DNA from: Limnothrix sp. CACIAM 69d
GTDB taxonomy: Bacteria; Cyanobacteriota; Cyanobacteriia; CACIAM-69d
DNA: 52,638 nt
Assembly: GCA_001913845.2 (NCBI GenBank)
Contig: MKGP02000086.1
Coordinates: 1 to 52,638, forward strand
Reading direction: 5' to 3'
A program made the translations under genes and the position numbers. This document shows positions 26,612-36,190 of the stretch, piece after piece; position 1 is the first letter of the stretch, and every line of letters begins with the position of its first letter. The notes beneath the pieces are model-generated. The model did no database searches. It was not told the origin of the DNA and was given only the letters and a program-made list of their open reading frames with translations.

Positions 26612-29221
26612 TTGCCTGTGTCTCCGTTGCCATCATCACTGATTGCTAATCAAGCTGAGTCGATCCAGATTGAAACCCTGGAATTGTTGGAATGGCCGCG
26701 CCTTTGCCAGCACCTGGCAACCTTTACGGCAACCAAGCTGGGGGCGATCGTGGCCCGACAGTTGCCGATTCCGAGCGATCGCGCCACCAGTGAAACCCTG
26801 CTGGCCCAAACCCGCGAGGCTTGGGAGCTGGAACGCAGCGCCACCGGGGGCCTGAATTTTGGCGGCGTTGCCGATATTGGCTCGGCCCTCGATCGGGCGA
26901 CCCGGGGCGGCGTGCTGGCCGGCGATGAATTGCTGGAAGTGGCCACTACCCTGTCCGGGGCGCGGAACCTGCGACGGGCGATCGATCAGCGGGAAGATTT
27001 GCCGGCCTTGGCGGCCCTGGTGGAAGAGCTGCGGACTTATCCCGAACTCGAACAGGAAATTCACTACTGCATCGACGATCGGGGTGATGTGACCGATCGG
27101 GCCAGCCCCAAGTTGGCGGAGATTCGCGAAAAGCTGCGGGCCGGGCGCGATTGGATCTATCAAAAGCTGCACAACATCATGCAGCAGCATTCCAACGCGA
27201 TTCAGGAACCCAACATTAGCCAACGGGGCGATCGGTTCGTGATTCCCGTGAAAGCCAGCCACAAGGACGTGATTCGCGGCATTGTCCACGACACCTCCTC
27301 CACGGGCGCGACTTTGTACGTGGAACCCCACACGATTACGGAGCAAAACAACCGCCTGCGCCAATGGCAACGGCAAGAGGCGATCGAGTCAGAAATCGTC
27401 CGGCGCAAGCTCAGTGAACAGATTGCCGAAGTGGCCCCGGATCTGGAGCGGCTGTTGGCGGTGGCCACAGAGCTGGACTTGGCCGCCGCCCGCGCCCGCT
27501 ATTCCTTTTGGATTGAGGGTAATGCGCCGCGTTTTATTGACTCGGGCGAAACCCTGACCCTGCGGCAGTTGCGCCACCCGCTGCTGATTTGGCAACAGAA
27601 GCACGAACAGGGCCGCGATGTGATCCCGATCGATGTGCGTGTGGATCCAACGATTCGGGTGGTGGCAATTACGGGGCCGAACACGGGGGGCAAAACCGTC
27701 ACCCTGAAAACCTTGGGTTTGGCGGCCCTGATGGCGAAGGCGGGGTTGTTTGTGCCCGCGCGGGAGCCGGTGGAGCTGCCGTGGTTCAGCCAGGTGTTGG
27801 CGGATATTGGCGATGAACAGTCGATCGAGCAGAACCTTTCGACCTTCTCGGGTCACATCCGCCGGATCGTCCGCATCCTCGATGCCCTTCAGCCCACCCC
27901 CGTCACCACCCCAACCCCAGACCCATCGCCAGACAAGGGGCTTAAGCCCCTTGCCCCCGACGATGCCGATGCTAACGAGGCTTTGGACGGTGATGAGGTA
28001 AATGGGTTGGGGGTGATCGAGACCGTAGCAGCCCCCGATTTTGCGCCCTTCGCCGATCGCCCCGTCGCAGCACAATCGATCGCCTCGTTGGTGTTGCTCG
28101 ATGAAGTGGGCGCGGGAACCGACCCGGCCGAGGGGAGCGCCCTGGCCGCCGCCCTGCTGGAAACCCTGGCCGATCGCGCCCGCTTGACCGTGGCCACGAC
28201 CCACTTTGGGGAACTGAAAACCCTGAAATATCGCGACAGCCGGTTTGAGAACGCCTCGGTGGAATTTGATGACCAAACCCTCAGCCCCACCTATCGGTTG
28301 CTGTGGGGAATTCCCGGGCGATCGAACGCCTTGAGCATTGCCCGCCGCTTGGGTTTGGATGAAGCGGTGGTCACGGCCGCGGGCGATCGGGTGGGTGGTC
28401 AATCGGAAGACATTAACCGGACGATCGCCGGGTTGGAAGCCGAACGCCGCCGCCAGGAAGCCAAGGCCAATGAGGTGGCGCACCTGTTGCAGCGGGCAGA
28501 GTTTTTGCATGAACAAATCGATCGCAAGGCCCAAACCCTAAAGGAGCGCGAAGAACAGCTCAAGCAAACCCAGGAAGCCGCCGTCCAGAAGGAAATCGAG
28601 CGGGCCCGGGGCGAAATTGCCCAGGTGATCCGGCAGCTTCAGCGGGGCACGCCCACGGGCCAGCAAGCCCAGCAGGCTACGGCCCAAGTAGGCGAAATTG
28701 CCCAAAAATTCCTGCCATCTCAGCAGCCCAAACCAAAACCCAAAGGCTACAAACCCCAGGTGGGCGAACGGGTGCGCGTGCCCAAGCTCGGCGGCGCGGC
28801 GGAGGTGCTGGCGATCGATGAGGCCGATGAGGAAATCACGATTCGGATGGGGTTGATCAAAGCCACCCTCAGCTTTGCCGATGTGGAATCCCTCGACGGC
28901 AAAAAAATCGAGGTGCAAAAACCGGAGCCGAAACCCGCACCCCCACCGAAAGCGAAGGAGCGATCGATCCTGCGCACCAGCAGCAACACCCTAGATATTC
29001 GCGGGGCCCGAGTGGCCGACGCGGAAATCGAAGTGGAACAGGCGATCGATCGGGCGATTTCCGCCGACTTTGGTTGCCTCTGGATCTTGCATGGCAAGGG
29101 AACCGGTAAACTGCGAGACGGCGTGCGCGCCCACCTCAAAACCCATCGACTGGTGGAACGGTTTGAGGATGCCCCCCGCGAAGACGGCGGCACGGGCGTG
29201 ACGATCGCCTATTTGCGTTAG
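26612..29221 (+). CDS. mutS2: Endonuclease MutS2
   Basis: 869-residue MutS family ATPase. MutS2 proteins lack mismatch-recognition domain I and act in suppression of recombination and in ribosome-collision rescue. Seen: core/clamp domain; Walker A GPNTGGKTVTLKTLG (about 355-369); Walker B SLVLLDEVGAGTDPAEGSAL (about 491-510); a long coiled coil rich in Glu/Gln/Lys; a KOW-like segment VGERVRVPKLGGAAEVLAID; and a C-terminal Smr nuclease domain (LDIRGARVADAEIEVEQAID, ILHGKGTGKLRDGVRAHLK). Between the Walker motifs lies an extra loop of about 50 residues (QPTPVTTPTPDPSPDKGLKP onward) that contains a translated copy of the 20-bp palindrome. The start is TTG 26612 or GTG 26618; both are uncertain. 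Confidence 0.96.
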   Translation: MPVSPLPSSLIANQAESIQIETLELLEWPRLCQHLATFTATKLGAIVARQLPIPSDRATSETLLAQTREAWELERSATGGLNFGGVADIGSALDRATRGGVLAGDELLEVATTLSGARNLRRAIDQREDLPALAALVEELRTYPELEQEIHYCIDDRGDVTDRASPKLAEIREKLRAGRDWIYQKLHNIMQQHSNAIQEPNISQRGDRFVIPVKASHKDVIRGIVHDTSSTGATLYVEPHTITEQNNRLRQWQRQEAIESEIVRRKLSEQIAEVAPDLERLLAVATELDLAAARARYSFWIEGNAPRFIDSGETLTLRQLRHPLLIWQQKHEQGRDVIPIDVRVDPTIRVVAITGPNTGGKTVTLKTLGLAALMAKAGLFVPAREPVELPWFSQVLADIGDEQSIEQNLSTFSGHIRRIVRILDALQPTPVTTPTPDPSPDKGLKPLAPDDADANEALDGDEVNGLGVIETVAAPDFAPFADRPVAAQSIASLVLLDEVGAGTDPAEGSALAAALLETLADRARLTVATTHFGELKTLKYRDSRFENASVEFDDQTLSPTYRLLWGIPGRSNALSIARRLGLDEAVVTAAGDRVGGQSEDINRTIAGLEAERRRQEAKANEVAHLLQRAEFLHEQIDRKAQTLKEREEQLKQTQEAAVQKEIERARGEIAQVIRQLQRGTPTGQQAQQATAQVGEIAQKFLPSQQPKPKPKGYKPQVGERVRVPKLGGAAEVLAIDEADEEITIRMGLIKATLSFADVESLDGKKIEVQKPEPKPAPPPKAKERSILRTSSNTLDIRGARVADAEIEVEQAIDRAISADFGCLWILHGKGTGKLRDGVRAHLKTHRLVERFEDAPREDGGTGVTIAYLR
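27934..27953. repeat. 20-bp palindromic repeat, copy 2, inside mutS2
   Basis: A perfect palindrome with half-site CAAGGGGCTT within the coding sequence. It is translated as DKGLKPLA (residues about 441-448) in the extra loop between the ATPase motifs. It is the only copy found inside a gene in this window. Confidence 0.9.
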
Positions 29222-29242
29222 GGTTCTGGCGAGGAGTGGTCT

Positions 29243-31111
29243 GTGTTGAATGCCGTTCGATCGAAGGGCTGGCCGTGGCTGGCGGTTTGGGTGCTGCCCG
29301 CGCTGCTGCTGGCGGCCTTGATGGTGCGGTATGGCGTAAACCTGCCCACCTACGACCAGTGGGACACGCCGGGGGTGTTATTCGTGAAGTTGGCGGAGCA
29401 TCAGCCATTAACCTTCGCGGATTTTATTTCCCAACACAATGAAAGCCGTAAGGTGTTTCCCCGGCTGATTTTTTTGGGATTGGCCTATCTGACGGGCTGG
29501 GATATTCGGGCAGAGTTAGCGGTGATTTTTGCCCTGGTTTGTGGGGCAGCAATGGCGATTTTTGCCCTGGGGCGATCAACGGTTTTGGATCGCAGATTTC
29601 AGGCGATCGCCTTTGCCCTCGCTAGTTGCTTACTCTTCAGTCCTTCGCAGTGGGAAAACTGGGTTTATAGCATTCAAATTGTGGTTTTTCTGCCGATTTT
29701 TTGCATCACTGCTAGTTTGTGGTTGGCACAATCATCGCTGAAGTTTTGGCAGAAAATCGCGATCAACATTGTTCTAGCGACGGTCAGTACCTATTCTAGC
29801 GCCAGTGGCATGTTTTGCTGGTTTCTCTCCTTCCCAGCGCTGTTTTTAAAAGATTGGCTGGTGGGCTTGGTTTGGGACGATCGCGGTTCTGAGAAATCTA
29901 GCCCCGTAGTCGAGTTGATTGGGAATTTGGGTCGATCGATTTCATCTCTGGGTACAACAGCTCGTCAATCCTGGATCGGGTTTGGGGTCTGGCTGACCGC
30001 AATGGCGGCGAATTTGCTGCTCTATTTCTGGGATTATTACAAACCACCTAGCCACCCGAGTTTTGCGGGGCCGCTGCAACACCCGATCGAGGGGTTGAAA
30101 TATTGGTTTGCCTTGATGGGGGCAATCCTGGGATTTGATGATTTGGGCTTGAGCCAACTGCTGGGGGGCTTGGGTCTGCTGGGCTTTTTGGGGTTAGTGA
30201 TCCTGGCTTGGCGGGGCGATCGAGTGCGATCGTTTGAATGGGTAATTTTTGGGTGCTATGCGATCGGGACGGATGCGATCGTCACCCTCGGGCGGTTTGG
30301 TTTTGGGCCCGATTCTGCGCTGACTTCCCGTTACCAAACCTTTTCGCTGTACCTGTGGATCGCGATCATTCATCTGTCGGCTATTTTATTGTCCTCATTC
30401 ACTCGAAATCGCTTACCCAAACCTTGGCGAAAAGGGCTGGTGATTTTTGGATTAACCCTGTTTTTGGTGCTGCATTACGCTAGCTTCGCGATCGGGGCGC
30501 GAAATTTGGCTAACTTCAGCCGCGATCGCCATCAGGGCAAGGCTTGCTTAACTTTTATTGGTAGTTTCCAAGATGAACGTTGCTTCACGGAGTGGATTTA
30601 TCCCGAACTGAATGACCATGTTTTAAAAACAATTGGGGATATCAATCGCCTCGGATTTATTCGGCCACCCTTAGCCCTGCCGATGCCAATTAAAAGTGAT
30701 TTGAAAATGATGGCGAAGGATCAGCCGATTGCCGGAAATTTCCAGACCCTGACGATCCAAAAAAATGACGATACCTGGGAATATGTGGCCGGCGGTGAAC
30801 TGACCTTGGGTGGGGGCTGCCAGCCCACGCGATCGGTTTTGCTGGCTTACGAAAAAGACGGCGCAACGATTCCTTTCACGGCGGCGAAAGTGGGTAAAAA
30901 TTATCGTGGCATGGGGCAGATTCTCGGTGATTTTATTTGCCCTAACAGTCGCTGGAGCAAAAGTTTTGAGCTAGAAAAATTGGTTTCTAATCCCCAGAAA
31001 CGACTGGAGATTATGCGATCGCCCAAAATTACTGCTTGGGCCTTCGATACCGATCGCGGCACGGTCTATCCCCTTGATGGTTCCTATGCTTTCCCGCAAA
31101 AATCTCCTTAA
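29243..31111 (+). CDS. Large polytopic membrane protein, possibly GT-C glycosyltransferase-like
   Basis: 622 residues with about ten hydrophobic segments in the first 430 residues (for example LAVWVLPALLLAALMV and GLVIFGLTLFLVLHYASFAI), then a soluble C-terminal domain of about 190 residues. The first lumenal loop has YDQWDTPGVLF and QHNESRKVFPRLIFLGLAYL, followed by WENWVYSIQ. Acidic loop motifs of this kind recall lipid-linked sugar transferases of the GT-C type, but the family is not firmly recognised. The start is GTG 29243 with GAGGAG six bases before it, 21 bases past mutS2. The NUDIX gene follows after nine bases. Confidence 0.75.
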   Translation: MLNAVRSKGWPWLAVWVLPALLLAALMVRYGVNLPTYDQWDTPGVLFVKLAEHQPLTFADFISQHNESRKVFPRLIFLGLAYLTGWDIRAELAVIFALVCGAAMAIFALGRSTVLDRRFQAIAFALASCLLFSPSQWENWVYSIQIVVFLPIFCITASLWLAQSSLKFWQKIAINIVLATVSTYSSASGMFCWFLSFPALFLKDWLVGLVWDDRGSEKSSPVVELIGNLGRSISSLGTTARQSWIGFGVWLTAMAANLLLYFWDYYKPPSHPSFAGPLQHPIEGLKYWFALMGAILGFDDLGLSQLLGGLGLLGFLGLVILAWRGDRVRSFEWVIFGCYAIGTDAIVTLGRFGFGPDSALTSRYQTFSLYLWIAIIHLSAILLSSFTRNRLPKPWRKGLVIFGLTLFLVLHYASFAIGARNLANFSRDRHQGKACLTFIGSFQDERCFTEWIYPELNDHVLKTIGDINRLGFIRPPLALPMPIKSDLKMMAKDQPIAGNFQTLTIQKNDDTWEYVAGGELTLGGGCQPTRSVLLAYEKDGATIPFTAAKVGKNYRGMGQILGDFICPNSRWSKSFELEKLVSNPQKRLEIMRSPKITAWAFDTDRGTVYPLDGSYAFPQKSP

Positions 31112-31120
31112 AAAAGCCCT

Positions 31121-31558
31121 ATGAGCGAGCCAACCTATCGCAATCCAGCCCCCACGGTGGATTTGATTATTGAATTAGTCGATCGCCCCCACCGCCCGAT
31201 CGTCCTGATTGAGCGCAAATACAAGCCGCTGGGTTGGGCAATTCCCGGCGGCTTTGTGGACTATGGCGAATCGGTGGAGGATGCGGCCCGGCGAGAAGCC
31301 CTCGAAGAAACCTGTTTGGCTGTGAAACTAGTCGAGCAATTTTATGTGTATTCTGACCCGCAGCGGGATGCGCGCAAACATACGATGAGCGTGGTGTTTA
31401 TTGCGTCGGCCACGGGCGAACCCCAAGCGGCGGATGATGCTCGAAATTTAGCGATTTTTAATCCTTGGGAACTGCCTAAAAATCTTTGCTTTGATCACGA
31501 TCGCATTCTCGAAGACTATCTCCGTTACCGCTATTATGGACAGCGACCACGACCCTAA
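31121..31558 (+). CDS. NUDIX hydrolase
   Basis: 145 residues. The Nudix box reads [20 protein letters not shown] then ET (about residues 47-68), matching GX5EX7REUXEEXGU with Cys in place of the last Gly. The upstream [19 protein letters not shown] segment is typical of ADP-ribose or NAD-related pyrophosphatases. It hydrolyses a nucleoside diphosphate linked to another moiety; the substrate cannot be assigned. It begins nine bases after the membrane-protein gene and probably shares its transcript. A palindromic repeat that could act as terminator follows. Confidence 0.92.
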   Translation: MSEPTYRNPAPTVDLIIELVDRPHRPIVLIERKYKPLGWAIPGGFVDYGESVEDAARREALEETCLAVKLVEQFYVYSDPQRDARKHTMSVVFIASATGEPQAADDARNLAIFNPWELPKNLCFDHDRILEDYLRYRYYGQRPRP

Positions 31559-31604
31559 ATCGTTGTCCATGCTGTCAGTTTTCGCCACCAATAGTCGTCC
31601 CAGA

Positions 31605-31624
31605 CAAGGGGCTTAAGCCCCTTG
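31605..31624. repeat. 20-bp palindromic repeat, copy 3
   Basis: Same palindrome (half-site CAAGGGGCTT). Here the symmetry extends to 26 bases (31602-31627, AGA outside on the left and TCT on the right). It lies 45 bases after the NUDIX stop and could act as a bidirectional hairpin between that gene and ridA. Confidence 0.9.
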
Positions 31625-31702
31625 TCTCTGGTGAATGATTGAGCCTTTTGCCTTTGACGATTTTGCTGACTTCTTATTACTTGTACCACTCTGAAACCGA
31701 TC

Positions 31703-32092
31703 ATGTCTAAACAAGTGATTCAAACCGACAAAGCGCCTAACCCCGTTGGCCCGTATAACCAAGCGATCGTCGCGAATGGAATGTTGTTCGCGTCGGGTCA
31801 AATCTCGATTGATCCGGCTACGAATCAGCTCGTCAATGAAGGTGATGTGGCAGCCCAAACGGAACGGGTGATGCAAAATCTGCAAGCGGTTTTGGAAGCT
31901 GGGGGAACCAGTTTTGCGAATGTGGTGAAAACTACAATTTTCTTGGCGAATATGGATGATTTCGCAACGGTGAATGGCGTTTATGCCAAGTACTTTGATG
32001 AGGCAACGGCTCCGGCTCGCGCCACCGTAGAAGTGGCTCGGTTGCCCAAGAATGTTTTGGTAGAAATTGATTGCACTGCCATTGTTGATTAA
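31703..32092 (+). CDS. ridA: RidA family enamine/imine deaminase
   Basis: 129 residues, full length for the YjgF/YER057c/UK114 family. These trimeric cytosolic enzymes hydrolyse reactive 2-aminoacrylate and other enamines made by PLP enzymes. Typical motifs: APNPVGPYNQAIVANGMLFA at the start, SGQISIDPATNQL, the central VKTTIFLANMDDFATVNGVY and the C-terminal APARATVEVARLPKNVLVEI with the catalytic Arg. It stands alone and converges on the PlsY-like fusion gene. Confidence 0.97.
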   Translation: MSKQVIQTDKAPNPVGPYNQAIVANGMLFASGQISIDPATNQLVNEGDVAAQTERVMQNLQAVLEAGGTSFANVVKTTIFLANMDDFATVNGVYAKYFDEATAPARATVEVARLPKNVLVEIDCTAIVD

Positions 32093-32221
32093 CCGAACTC
32101 ACCAGATCAAAACCCGATCGCGCTGTGATTGACGGGTCGTTCATAGTTCACAAATAGGCTGATTAACAGGGCGGTGTTTCCCAGCCGATAAACCGGACGA
32201 TCGAGCCGGCCCCAAGGTCAA

Positions 32222-35200
32222 TCAATCTAGGATCTCGATCGTGCCGGTTGTGCCATCCAGCCGCAACAGTTGCCCCGTGCGGAGTCGTTGGGTGGCGTTG
32301 GGAATGTCCATCACCGCTGGGATTCGATATTCCCGCGCCACGATCGCTCCGTGGGACAAGCGCCCCCCCGCCTCGCAAATGAGGCCACCCGCTCGCACCA
32401 GGAGGGGCCCCCAAGCCGCATCCGCATGGGGAATTACCAAAATGGATCGCTGATCGATCGCCGGAGCCAGGGTTAGTTCGCTCAGCGACCGAATCACAAT
32501 CACGCGCCCCTCCACCCGGCCGGGACTGCCCCCTAACCCACGGAGGGTCGATCGCGCCGCCGCCGCACTCCATTCCAGCGCACAAAGGGGCGGTTCTTGG
32601 CCATAAACCAACGGAGCGGCCGGCGCTTCGCACCAATCGGCAAAGGCCTGGCGGCGTTGGGCAATCCGAGCGGTCAGAATCCGTTGCAGATTTTGGTTTT
32701 GGGGGTGGGCCACCCATTGCCGAATTTCGGCTAATTCCAGATAAAAAATATCGCCTTCCTGCTGCAACAGGCCGATCGCCTGCCACTGCTGTTCCAGAGC
32801 CACAAAAGTCCATCGCAGTTGCGCCAGCAGTTTGTTGTAGAGTTCTGCCACCTGCCCTTTCAAATCCAAACGACGCTGGGCGATCGAAGTTTGACGACGG
32901 GGGCTACTGGGCTGGGTGATCGGGGTTTTGGCCAACTGCAACAGCAGGGTCTGCGGAATCTCCACCGCCTCGCGCCAAGTGGGTACGGCCACATCGGTTC
33001 CCACTTCGCTCAAATAGCCATAGGTGTCCAGAAACACTTGAAAGCTGGCGAGAATTTCCCGCCCTTCCGGTGACTCCGCCAAGGCTGCCCAAACGGCCGG
33101 GGCCTGATCCAAGGCGCGAATTCGCTCCAAGGACAAAACCGCTTGCATTCGTTGAGCCAAATTCTGAAGCCAGCGGGTGGCGGCCACTTCCGGGTGGCGG
33201 CTGGGATCCAGTTGCTCCGGTTTGCGACGGCCGATCGCCTGGCGCAGGGCCGCACTCAGGGGGGCCAAAATGCTGTACTCCGTGGCGCGATCGAGCAGCC
33301 CCATAATTTGCTCTGCCCGCACCAACAGGCGTTCCGGCTCCGAAAACTGTTCTGCTGGCAGGGTTTCCAGGTTTTGGAGTCCGGGTTCAAACCACTGTTC
33401 CCAGTCGCGCTGAAACGATCGATCCAAATTCCATTCCCGACCCAACAGCCGCCACAGTCCCGGGAGATTGCGCAGGGTGGCCGTGAGGGGTGGCCGGCTC
33501 ATTTTGCCCCCGTGGGTGAGGGCTTCCAAACTCTCGGGCGGCAAGCCCATCCGCCGAAACAGATCCGCCAGTAGGGTGACGTTGAAATAGGCGCGGCCGT
33601 GGAACAGGGTGGCCGTTTCCAAAAAATCTAACCCCGCTGCTCGATCGCCCAAAACCAGCGTGAACAGCCGCCCCCAAGCTCCGCAGGTCATTGGCCGATT
33701 AATAGACCAAGTGAGAGGCCGAATTACGCCGGGAATTGCCTCAGCGGCCATCCGCCTTGTCCAAATGGGTAGCAGGGTGGTGATGGGGCGAGCCTGCAAA
33801 ATCCACAGGTGCTGGCCGTCAAAAGTCCATTCCACATCCTGGGGAACGCCGTCAAAGTGAGATTCCAAGTCCCGCGCCAACAGGGCCACTTCTCGCACCA
33901 ACCAGCCGGGTACGTCACCGGTTCCGGTTTCGGCGGCTAGGGGGCGCGTGCTGGTGGCGAGGGCCCGCAATTCTGACTCGATCGACTGGGGTGGATTGGC
34001 CGGGCCCGGAAAGGCAACCGATCGGGACTCTCGCCAGGCCGTCACGTCTAATTCACTCAGATCAATCCGGTACGATTCGGGGGTGATGCGCCCGGAAACC
34101 ACCTGGGCAGCGGAACCGGGCAATGCTTCCACCAAAACCGCTTCGCCCTGTTGCGTCACGGGATCGCGGCTGAAGGCCACTCCCGAGAAGGCTCCGGCAA
34201 TTTGTGGCTGCACCAGCACGGCCATGCTGGCATCGGGCAGGCTGCGATCGCGCCGATACTCGATCGCCTCCGGTGCGTCATAGGACACCAAAACCACCGC
34301 CGCCGCTTCCACCAACTCCAAGGGAGTACGCACATCACTGACCGTGCAATACAAGCCAGCGGCAGCCGAGCGATCGCCGTCCTCCCCGATCGCGGACGAG
34401 CGCACGATCAAGGGCGGATCAAAAATGGCTTGGGCCACCCCTTCGGTTAACTCGCCCTGACCTGCTAGGCGATTGGCCAACAGCACGGGATCATCTCCCG
34501 GCAGCAAAATCCAACCGGGCAAAACCGGATAGCCCCAAGCCTTCAAGCGGGACAGGGTGGCGGCCTTTGTGCCGGCCCGTTGTGGATCCAGTGGTTGATC
34601 GAGAGAGAGCATTGAATCTGCCTTGCCTTGAAAAAAGCCCATGGCCCCTTGGGAGCCGGCGGCCGCTCCCGATCGCCCCAAGGCCAGATCCTCGGGCATG
34701 GTTTGGCAAATCCAGGCCAGCAAAGCCGCCACCAACATAGCCCCCACCACCCGATCGACCCCATTGGGGTTCAGCAACCCCAACATCAGGGGATAGAGTG
34801 CCAGGGCCAGCAGCCGACTGGTTTGGCGATCGCGCGTGAAAGCAAACCCGGACACCGACAACAACCCCGTCAACAGCGCTGCACTGGGTTCATGGGCGAT
34901 CGCCCCCCAAGTGGCGTTGGTCATGCCCGCGCCTCGGCCCACCCAATAGCGCCCCAACACAACACCCCCGATCGTCAGCCATTCCCAGCCCGACTCGATC
35001 GGGAAAAACTGCCGAGCCAACCACACCGCGCCCAATCCCTTCAGAGCCTCCCCCGACACGGCCAACAGGCCCCACCAAGGCCCCGCATGGTAAAAAGCCG
35101 CCGAGACGCTGACATTTCCCGTGCCCAACCGTCGCAACCGTTTGCCCGTGCCCCAACGCACAATCCAGTCCGTGAGGGGCAAAGCGCCCAAAGCCGGACA

Positions 35201-35245
35201 AAGGGTTAGCAACAGTAGAAGGCCCAAGGTCTGTTCGCTGGTCAT
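32222..35245 (-). CDS. Fusion of a PlsY-like membrane domain with PEP/pyruvate-binding and PEP-utiliser domains
   Basis: 1007 residues. Residues 1-195 form a multi-span membrane domain resembling PlsY (acyl-phosphate:glycerol-3-phosphate acyltransferase), with GTGNVSVSAAFYHAG where PlsY has its glycine-rich GSGN loop. Residues about 205-480 match the PEP/pyruvate-binding (ATP-grasp-like) domain (GTKAATLSRLKAWGYPVLPG, IVRSSAIGEDGDRSAAAGLY, VEWTFDGQHLWILQARPI). After a helical middle part comes the swivelling PEP-utiliser domain with the phospho-carrier histidine in GGRLSHGAIVARE (about H965). Cyanobacterial genomes carry such fusions, usually annotated only as glycerol-3-phosphate acyltransferase. 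The start is ATG 35245; TTG 35266 is also open. Whether PEP or pyruvate is really the substrate is unknown. Confidence 0.85.
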   Translation of the reverse strand: MTSEQTLGLLLLLTLCPALGALPLTDWIVRWGTGKRLRRLGTGNVSVSAAFYHAGPWWGLLAVSGEALKGLGAVWLARQFFPIESGWEWLTIGGVVLGRYWVGRGAGMTNATWGAIAHEPSAALLTGLLSVSGFAFTRDRQTSRLLALALYPLMLGLLNPNGVDRVVGAMLVAALLAWICQTMPEDLALGRSGAAAGSQGAMGFFQGKADSMLSLDQPLDPQRAGTKAATLSRLKAWGYPVLPGWILLPGDDPVLLANRLAGQGELTEGVAQAIFDPPLIVRSSAIGEDGDRSAAAGLYCTVSDVRTPLELVEAAAVVLVSYDAPEAIEYRRDRSLPDASMAVLVQPQIAGAFSGVAFSRDPVTQQGEAVLVEALPGSAAQVVSGRITPESYRIDLSELDVTAWRESRSVAFPGPANPPQSIESELRALATSTRPLAAETGTGDVPGWLVREVALLARDLESHFDGVPQDVEWTFDGQHLWILQARPITTLLPIWTRRMAAEAIPGVIRPLTWSINRPMTCGAWGRLFTLVLGDRAAGLDFLETATLFHGRAYFNVTLLADLFRRMGLPPESLEALTHGGKMSRPPLTATLRNLPGLWRLLGREWNLDRSFQRDWEQWFEPGLQNLETLPAEQFSEPERLLVRAEQIMGLLDRATEYSILAPLSAALRQAIGRRKPEQLDPSRHPEVAATRWLQNLAQRMQAVLSLERIRALDQAPAVWAALAESPEGREILASFQVFLDTYGYLSEVGTDVAVPTWREAVEIPQTLLLQLAKTPITQPSSPRRQTSIAQRRLDLKGQVAELYNKLLAQLRWTFVALEQQWQAIGLLQQEGDIFYLELAEIRQWVAHPQNQNLQRILTARIAQRRQAFADWCEAPAAPLVYGQEPPLCALEWSAAAARSTLRGLGGSPGRVEGRVIVIRSLSELTLAPAIDQRSILVIPHADAAWGPLLVRAGGLICEAGGRLSHGAIVAREYRIPAVMDIPNATQRLRTGQLLRLDGTTGTIEILD

Positions 35246-35269
35246 GGATGGCAACGGTCGAGGCAATGC

Positions 35270-35941
35270 TCAAACTAACTGTGGGAACTGACGAACCGCC
35301 ACCTGTCCCCGGGAACTGAAACAAATCAGCCCCTGGCTTTCCGTCGTTTGTTGCTGGCTGAATCCCGTGATCTGATAGCCCGTGGTGTCATAAAAGGTCA
35401 CCATTGCGCCCTGTCGCAGGGCCAGGCGATTGAACGACGCAAAATAAGCATAATCCAGATGGTTTTGGCGGCCTTGGATTGAGGGCTGGCCCCAGTCTCT
35501 TGGCCACCAGCCATCGCCCGCTCCGAAGTCCATGGGCGGCATGGGGTTCCAGGAAAGCGGCGACTGACCGGGGGATTCTTGACTGGGGGGCTGGTGAGAT
35601 GGCTGACTGGATGGGGCGATCGGGGCGCTTTGATATTGCACCTGGGTTGAGTGGGAAACACCCGACGGTGGGCTTGCGGGGAATTCTGTCGCCCAGGTCT
35701 GGCACAAGTCCTGGTACAAGTCTTGGCACAGGTTGCCCACCCGAGCTTTCAGGGACTGATTAAACAGATCCCCAATCATCAGCATCCCCCCCTGCATCCA
35801 TTGACCCGACCCGCCCAACTCCGGGTGATTAAACTGGGCCATGGTTCCGCGTCCCGATCGAATCCTGTCCGCCAAATGGCTGACCGCTGCCAACGAAAAC
35901 CCATGGCGATCGGCGATCGACTGTAGCCTTTGAATATCCAT
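35270..35941 (-). CDS. Uncharacterised protein upstream of the PlsY-like fusion
   Basis: 223 residues. The N-terminal part MDIQRLQSIADRHGFSLAAV and FNHPELGGSGQWMQGGMLMI then GDLFN looks like a small conserved domain (SHOCT-like in feel, unproven). The middle (about 95-140) is Pro/Ser/Gln-rich and probably disordered. The end is a short folded segment (GAMVTFYDTTGYQITGFSQQ). There is no signal peptide. It precedes the fusion gene by 24 bases on the same strand, so the two are probably co-transcribed. Family not recognised with certainty. Confidence 0.65.
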   Translation of the reverse strand: MDIQRLQSIADRHGFSLAAVSHLADRIRSGRGTMAQFNHPELGGSGQWMQGGMLMIGDLFNQSLKARVGNLCQDLYQDLCQTWATEFPASPPSGVSHSTQVQYQSAPIAPSSQPSHQPPSQESPGQSPLSWNPMPPMDFGAGDGWWPRDWGQPSIQGRQNHLDYAYFASFNRLALRQGAMVTFYDTTGYQITGFSQQQTTESQGLICFSSRGQVAVRQFPQLV

Positions 35942-36190
35942 GCCCCCCTGCCTCCGTCCTTTACGACTTGATTTACTGTTTTTGAGCTACCTTTTTTGAG
36001 CTACCTCCTTTGACCATGTTTTTTTGCTCGTTATTCTTGATTATTCTTTTTGATCGCTCTCTGATTACGATTTGATCACTGCTTGATCTACGTTTTAATT
36101 AATTAACTTTTAATTGATTAACAGTTAAATCATCGGAAACTCACCCATCGAGAACCTATTGATTAGGAATTTCTCAATTAGAAACTCATC

